DNA from: Cannabis sativa
Taxonomy: Eukaryota > Streptophyta > Magnoliopsida > Rosales > Cannabaceae
Direction of reading: 5' to 3'
Length of the DNA: 64,000 nt
Assembly (NCBI RefSeq): GCF_029168945.1
Contig: NC_083610.1
Location: forward strand, 48,625,429-48,689,428
In this document: in pieces, positions 58,116 to 64,000 of the stretch
Position numbering within the stretch: position 1 is the stretch's first letter
Layout of the letters: every line of letters begins with the position of its first letter
Translations under genes and position numbers: made by a program
The notes under the pieces: generated by a model
Seen by the model: only the letters and a program-made list of their open reading frames with translations
Told to the model about the DNA's origin: nothing
Database searches by the model: none

Positions 58116-59240
58116 CTACAGAAGTTCAGGGGTGAAAGATAAACATTAAGGTGGTGTTTGGCTGGAGGTAATGAAATGTAATGGAATAAAAATGAAACAA
58201 TTTTTATTCTATACTTTTTTTGGTTGCATTTTAAAGTAGGGATTTTTACTCCATACACCATATTATCTCAAAATTGTACATTTATACGGAGTAACAAAAA
58301 TTTAAATTTTTTTATGTTTTCATTTGTATATTTTACATTTATATGGCCACGCTAATCTCTTCTTAGATACAAGTTTCAATTTTATTCATCTTTCATTGAC
58401 TCAACCTTCACTATATATAGTCACGTTTACCTTCGATAACTATGGCCAACAACAACACTTTGAAAAAATTAATAAGCAACCATACAATTTCTTAGAAAAG
58501 GCTAGTACACATAAAGGAAATAGAATTATTGTACTTACCAAGCTAAAAGAAATGCTAGGTACCCACAAGACTCAAGAGAGCAAAGAAGAACTATGAACAA
58601 GAAAATAGCAAGAAGAATATACTCTGTTTTTTCTAGATGTAAAACAGAGCAACTCTTACTTATGGTACCTACATTTGTATATATATGTGTGTTTATATGG
58701 GCCTCATTGAATAGCAAGTGTAAAAAATAATTTTTAATCGATAACTAAAAACAACTAAACATGATGAATTTTTCTCTCATGCACTTAAAATAAGCCATTC
58801 TCATACACTTACTCCATTATTATACACATGATCAACTCTCATGCACTTTCTCTACTAGTACTTGCTCCACAATAAGCTTTAAAATACTACAAATGAATAC
58901 TTCACATTTTCCAAGATAATTAATATCTTGCATGTTAAACTAGTTTGTGATATATGTTAGACTTTGGGATTATATTGGACTCTTTGGTGTGTGATACTAA
59001 TGTGGTAGTTTCTTAGTTATTTTAATACATCTAACACTCATGTATTTAGATGCTAGTGTGGTATTATTTTTTGTTGTTTTGTAATTTAGTTTTTGAATTA
59101 ATATATTGTAGAATTGATGTTATGTTGTTTTTTCGTTATTTTTTTATTGTTTGTAATTTATTTTAGGTTGGTGCAAAATGAGATTTATGTCTTGTTGTTT
59201 TTGAGTTGTTTGTTGGTTGTTTCACATTAGAATTATATAA
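58116..59240. other. Intergenic, possible MITE at 58150-58250
   Basis: GTGGTGTTTGGCTGGAGGTA near 58151 resembles the tip of common plant MITEs. The rest is AT-rich; the 90-residue frame at 58324-58596 shows no family resemblance. Confidence 0.4.
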
Positions 59241-60215
59241 TGTGGGGTAAAAAAATTTCAAAAAATACTAAGAAACCTCGTTCGAAGTTATCTAAAGTTG
59301 ATCCTAAAATAGATTTTGAAACGCATTGCGAAGAAGGGAATGGGTGATGTTGCAAAGCCATTTGGTTTTAAAAAAAGACCTCTTCCAGATAAGATTGAGT
59401 CTCGTAAGGCGAAGAGAACCAAATCTTCAAAATCTCTCAACGATGTAAGTTGGGTTCTGTTGTTTTTCGATTTTTTTTTTAGTTTTTTTTCTTGTTGTTA
59501 TGTTTTTCGTTTGCTGTTTTGTGTTTCAAAAATTTTCCCCCTTGTTTTTTTAAGTTAACTTCGATTCTGACTTTAAGGATGAAGTTCTTAATTTGGAAGT
59601 GAAGCCTAAAGTTAAACCCAAAGTATGTTTACCTTGAATTTTTTCATTTTTTAAGTTGAAATTTTTTGATCAACTGTTGTTTTTCATTTTGTTTTTGTTT
59701 TACCTTTTTATATTCACGATTTTATGTTTTGTCTCATTTTTGTGTATATTTCTTTATGTATTTATCTTGATGTTGTTTTTGTGTTATTTTTTGGTTTTGT
59801 TTCTGCTATTAAACAGTTTGTAGCATTATTAGTCTTTTAGTGTTGAATTGGCTTTTTCTAAACAGTTGTTTTAATGTTTATTTTGAGTAATTTTCGTGCT
59901 GTTTAATTTAATTTCACGGTTGACAATTACTATAGTAATTTCATGTTTTGCAGATTGTTGTTAATATGTTGCTTGGAAGTTGTTTATCTTTTAAGTTGTT
60001 TATGTCTGGGTATTTTTAAAATGTTGTTGTTTGGTTTTTTTCTGATTTTTTTCTAGATGCTTAGATTATGTTTGTCTTTTTCATATTTTTGAAAATTATT
60101 TATTTAGTTGTTCGAATTTTTTGCTTATAATTTTTATTGTTATACCTACTTTCAGGTCCCTCCTAAGAGTTCAGAAAAGTTTGAAGACTTTGATATTCCC
60201 CCCCCAAAAAAAGTA
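59241..60215 (+). pseudogene. Lysine-rich gene fragment, unrecognised
   Basis: Short coding-like islands: MWGKKISKNTKKPRSKLSKV and, in a different frame, GDVAKPFGFKKRPLPDKIES followed by a GT donor at 59451. Two later islands are AG-bounded and end in VKPKVKPKV (to about 59622) and PPKSSEKFEDFDIPPPKKV (about 60157-60210), each next to AAAGTATG. The pattern looks like small exons of a lysine/proline-rich protein. The first exon is frameshifted and no conserved domain follows. I cannot name it. Confidence 0.35.
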
Positions 60216-61618
60216 TGATTCAAAACAACAGAATACAATCCAACAGACAAATTTTTATAAAAGAAAATCAAACTATTTGATAAATTATTTATATATATAA
60301 AAAAAAAAGAATGAAAGAGCTATACTGCTAAAGCAGATGCACTGGTTGGTGTAGAAATTACAATCCGTAGAAAATACTGATTCTAAACGTTTTTCATCCT
60401 AATCCCCAAAGATATATAAATTTTAATAATCGTTCTAAGGCCATGATGTAAAATTGTAATAAATAATAGTCATCCAAACAAATCAACAATAACAAACATA
60501 ATATAGGAAGATTAAGATAAACTTGAAACTTAAATCATCCAAGAAAAAAAAGTCACAAGCTTTATGGTTGAAATATTATGATAAAATTGGTTTAAAAAAA
60601 AAAGAAATATTATAATTGTCAGTGCATTGCGGGTTTGATGTAGAGTTTTTTTTTTCATAATAAAATGCAATTAGTTGATGTATAGGTTATTTTTAGTTAT
60701 TTTAAGTTTTTTTTACAATATTGATGTGTTATTAATTTTTATATTAAAGTTAGGTTGTTATCTAGTTATTTATTTTTTGATATTTATATTCACAAATAAT
60801 TAAAAAAACAAAAATATGCTTAATTTCATAAGTATATTTTTTTAGTTGAAGTCTAATTTATTTCTAATTGAGTAATTTCTTTTATTAATTTTAAAATTTC
60901 ATTTTAGTTGACAAAATATTTTAATATATATTTAATCTATATATTAATATGAAATTATTCTCTAATGATTTTAAATCATGGTTTCATAATTTTATTCCAC
61001 CAAAATTTGTTTATTTATTCCAGCAAAGTTATGGTTTCAGCTTATTTATTCTAAAACATTTAATTATTATTATTATTTTTAATGTTTTTTTAATTTCTTT
61101 TTAGGTTGTTGTTGTCCTATTTGTAAGTTGTTTTTTTTCTTTTCTGTTCACTTAATATGTTGATGCCGAATTAATTTGTATTTTGAAAGTTAGGTTATTA
61201 TCCCGTTATTTTTGTTGTTATTTAGTTGTTTTTGTGTTATTATTGCGTTGCAAAAAAAAAGCCTAACAGGACAAAGCCCACTACGTCCAAACTTGCCACG
61301 TGGGGCCACTGATGAGTTTTGATGTTGTAATCCTACGTGTGTCAATCAACTTTGATGCCTTTACCCCCACTTTGCGTGTGGGTCTCACTTGCTCGCATAT
61401 CCACATGTATAGCTCACTTTCTTATCCGCATTTGGGCTTTATTTCTACTGTAATTTTGTAAATAAAAAATTAGAAAGATAGTATTTTTGAAATAAGTAAA
61501 AAATATTAATGTTTATTTTTCCTTGTGATGATATGAATGTTTATTTTTAGAGCAACTTTTACAAAATAAGCTATATTTTAAAAATAGATCACAAATTGTA
61601 TCTCCAATAGAGATTATC

Positions 61619-61620
<2 letters not shown>
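60216..61620. other. AT-rich intergenic
   Basis: T-rich DNA without a supported gene. A CCACGTGG G-box lies at about 61296-61303 within a GC-richer patch (61260-61440) that could be a regulatory relic, but no gene start follows it. Confidence 0.45.

Positions 61621-61665
<45 letters not shown>
61621..61665. repeat. (AAT)n microsatellite
   Basis: About 15 uninterrupted ATA/AAT units, about 280 bases from the stop codon of the PP2C gene. Confidence 0.95.
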
Positions 61666-61670
<5 letters not shown>

Positions 61671-61943
61671 ACCTTAGTTGGAAAAAGAAGGCAAATCTCA
61701 GTGTTCATGATCTCGTAGTGTAGAAAGAATAGTGAAATAGACTAACACAAAAATCAAACAATGCCCGGTTCTAAACTGCCAGTTGATATATCAAATCTTT
61801 CTCTCTCTCCGATGTACACCATATACAATAAAGAAAGAATAGATCTTATTTCCCTGAATCAATCATGACACGAAACAGAAGCAGTGGGCATAAGAAGAAG
61901 AAAAAAAGAATACCCCCCTTAACCAATTTGAACCCTTGTGTTG

Positions 61944-63991
61944 TTATCTGTACATGCCGGGTTTTAAACAGTTCCCTCTTGCATTGCTTTGCTCATCCAA
62001 GTCACACGAATTACAATCCAATACGCCCTTCAGTAAATTTAGACCTTCCAAAGATATACTCCTCCTCACTCGAGTTTGAGGTATCTCTATCCGAGGGGGA
62101 GGGTCGGGCGAAAAACAAATCACAATGACAGTCAAATTATCGCAAGTGTTACGCTTGAGTGCCTCCCTAACCAGCTCCCTAGAGCACCTTTCAGGATCGT
62201 TGTGGAGCATCAATTCCTTCCGCGCTATAGTAACAGCGCATTGGCTGCTCATTACATCCCATAGTCCGTCGCACCCCATTATTAAAAATTCGTCCTCCTC
62301 GGTCAAATGGGTCTCCTTCAATTCGGGTTCCGCACTCAGAGGACAGGCAGAACCTTTCGGGCCTTTCATATGCCAATCACCGAGCGCACGAGCCACTGAT
62401 AATTGGCCATTGAGATAGCCATCATAAATGACCCCTCCAAGTTTCTCTATTCGCAGTTTTTCAGATGTGCAATTGGGTTTGTGATCGTTTGACATCTCAA
62501 TTGCTCTACCTCGCCTCCCCAACACTGCTCTACAGTCCCCAGCATTAGCAATGATCATGGTCCTGCAAAGAAGAAAATACACATGTAAGCTATTGAAATG
62601 TTTTCAAGAGTGTCGTGTCAAGCTTACGCAATAAATGGCTTTGGGGCTAGCTAACTTACGTTCCGAAAATAAGGGCAGTCAATGCAGTGGTTCCAGAGGA
62701 GATATCAAGAGAGCTGGCATCCGCAAAAGCATAATCAGCTTTCAGAAAGGCACCCTTAATTGCTTTCTCCAAACATGTTGGGAAATGGGAGTCCTCCACT
62801 ATGAATCTAAGGATGTTAGTTCGAACGAAGGATGCTGCATCCACACCTCCATGACCATCAAATACCTGCAATGCCCAAATATGTAATCCACAAATTAGAG
62901 TAGCTTAGCTATAAAGGTAAGTCAAAAAAATTAACAAGTATTTTTCATCATAATTCATCTGTCACAAATTTCTCAATTCCAGTAAAATTTTCATCTGTCT
63001 ATGGTGATGCTTATGTACAGTACAGGTGATGGGATAGGAAAGAAAGATTCACCCCATAAAAGGCTCCAGGAGATGGGATCTGCAGTGTATTGCCTATATG
63101 TTCAACAAGACCGTCTATACATAAGTGTTCGTCCTCCATGTACTGTTTAGGTCCTCTTTCAGCACAACTTCCAGATCTGAAAATGGGCAGAAACCCGGAT
63201 TTCTCATCAGAAGGCGAATTATTGGGAATTATCCCAACATCCAAAGTCTGGAGAAGAGTGAAAAGAAAAATGAGTTATGGAGTTATCATTTTTCAGTGCA
63301 TTATAGCATCACAGAGTCTGGTGTGCATATAAACATGGAAATACAAATGCAACCATTTGGATTACATAGATGTTGAAAATAATCAATACAGTTTATCTTC
63401 CTACATAAATGCATAAATGCTCAAAAGGGCTAACAAATTAAAGGCCCTAAATAATATAAAGCTATTTCACCAAACATATAGTTTCATGCTTTGCTTCCTT
63501 CCTTCAAATATATGAAAGAACTTACTACAGAACTTACAACTATGTTTCAACTTTCAAGTGCAGATAGAGATATAACAATCCACCTAGCCGACACAATATC
63601 ACTTCTATTGCAAAGAAGAAAATAAAATGTAATTTCTATAATGCCAAGGAAATTGTATCAACCATCAAGGGCAGGTGTGAAAACTGTTTCATGATCACCA
63701 TGATGAAGTATTGACTAGTAAAATAATACCACGTGAACAGAAACAATAGCAGGAGCAGCTTATATTACAAATACAGTCTTCTAAATTGGCAATTCAAAAA
63801 CTCACCAAATCAGCTGTTGCCAGCAGCCTTAAAGAGCTCATAGTATGCCGCACTAGATGTCGTGGAGGCTTCCCGTTAGTGTTCTGTTGTTTTATACCAC
63901 TCAGATTCTCCGAAGCTTCGTCTTCCATGGCTGAGGCATTGTCCTTATGGTAGCCACCTTCTAAAAGTGTATATGGATGTGAAAAATCCAT
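61944..63991 (-). CDS. Protein phosphatase 2C (PP2C 22 / DBP1-like)
   Basis: Mg/Mn-dependent Ser/Thr phosphatase. Exons on the minus strand: 63991-63806, 63247-63053, 62865-62660, 62562-61944; all GT-AG, phases agree, 401 residues. Metal-binding and catalytic motifs are present: [18 protein letters not shown] (motif 1, E-D), [60 protein letters not shown] and [11 protein letters not shown]. The C-terminal [16 protein letters not shown] matches the tail I know from Arabidopsis probable PP2C 22 (DBP1). ATG 63991 is taken as the start because it gives the usual length of about 390-400 residues, but only nine bases lie upstream, so an earlier start outside the window cannot be excluded. The N-terminal 60 residues are variable and likely regulatory. 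Confidence 0.9.
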
Positions 63992-64000
63992 ATCCGCAGC

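Noticed and set aside
57995..58261. Minus-strand 88-residue proline-rich frame
   Set aside because: Translation of the G-rich degenerate repeat; no gene context.
58324..58596. 90-residue plus-strand frame
   Set aside because: No family resemblance, no promoter or splice context, AT-rich surroundings.
61865..62418. Plus-strand frames over the 3' end of PP2C
   Set aside because: Shadows of the last PP2C exon, which is clearly coding on the minus strand.

Overview
This is nuclear plant DNA, almost certainly from a eudicot. It holds plant-only gene families (a PLATZ zinc-dependent DNA-binding protein, a clade-A-type EH/Pan1-like endocytosis protein, a canopy/MSAP-type ER protein, a DBP1-like PP2C), GT-AG introns, AT-rich intergenic DNA and many plant LTR retrotransposons, LINEs and MITEs. 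I cannot name the species from the sequence; a rosid is my best guess and rests only on protein resemblance. All exon boundaries were set by eye from open frame, splice sites and family similarity.

Layout. Positions 1-4500: MITEs, a 5'-truncated LINE and a diverged tandem repeat. Positions 4521-33975: a three-level nest of LTR retrotransposons. The oldest is a minus-strand Ty3/gypsy chromovirus (Del/Tekay-like). Its 5' LTR was split by a plus-strand Tat-lineage Ty3/gypsy element (11708-33467, two 781-bp LTRs that look identical, TSD CTTAC). The pol of that element was split in turn by a Ty1/copia element (15530-25602, LTRs about 1.88 kb, TSD GCAAC). The Tat element also carries a two-exon antisense gene (28772-31613) and a 36-bp tandem repeat.

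Positions 34277-34775 hold a hAT-like MITE, and 36025-37169 a PLATZ gene (minus). Positions 37830-42700 hold a minus-strand LINE interrupted by a complete Cassandra TRIM (38006-38941), whose LTRs carry 5S-rRNA-derived sequence. Then come another MITE and a 5'-truncated LINE, and the 13-exon EH-domain gene (45369-51241, plus). Positions 51.3-55.1 kb are MITE-rich. The nine-exon canopy-like gene (55104-57087, plus) has a MITE in its last intron. Positions 57.1-61.9 kb are AT-rich with decayed fragments, and the minus-strand PP2C gene (61944-63991) closes the window.

The four host genes show no sign of being a functional cluster; they are ordinary single genes separated by transposons. The most informative observations are: the nest has a built-in dating conflict (the innermost element has more diverged LTRs than the element it sits in, and nearly all differences sit at CAG/CTG/CCG sites, suggesting consensus errors at methylated CHG sites); the spliced antisense gene in the Tat element; the Cassandra-in-LINE insertion; and a probable GC-AG intron in the EH gene. 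I found no CRISPR array, operon, or clearly new biochemical system.
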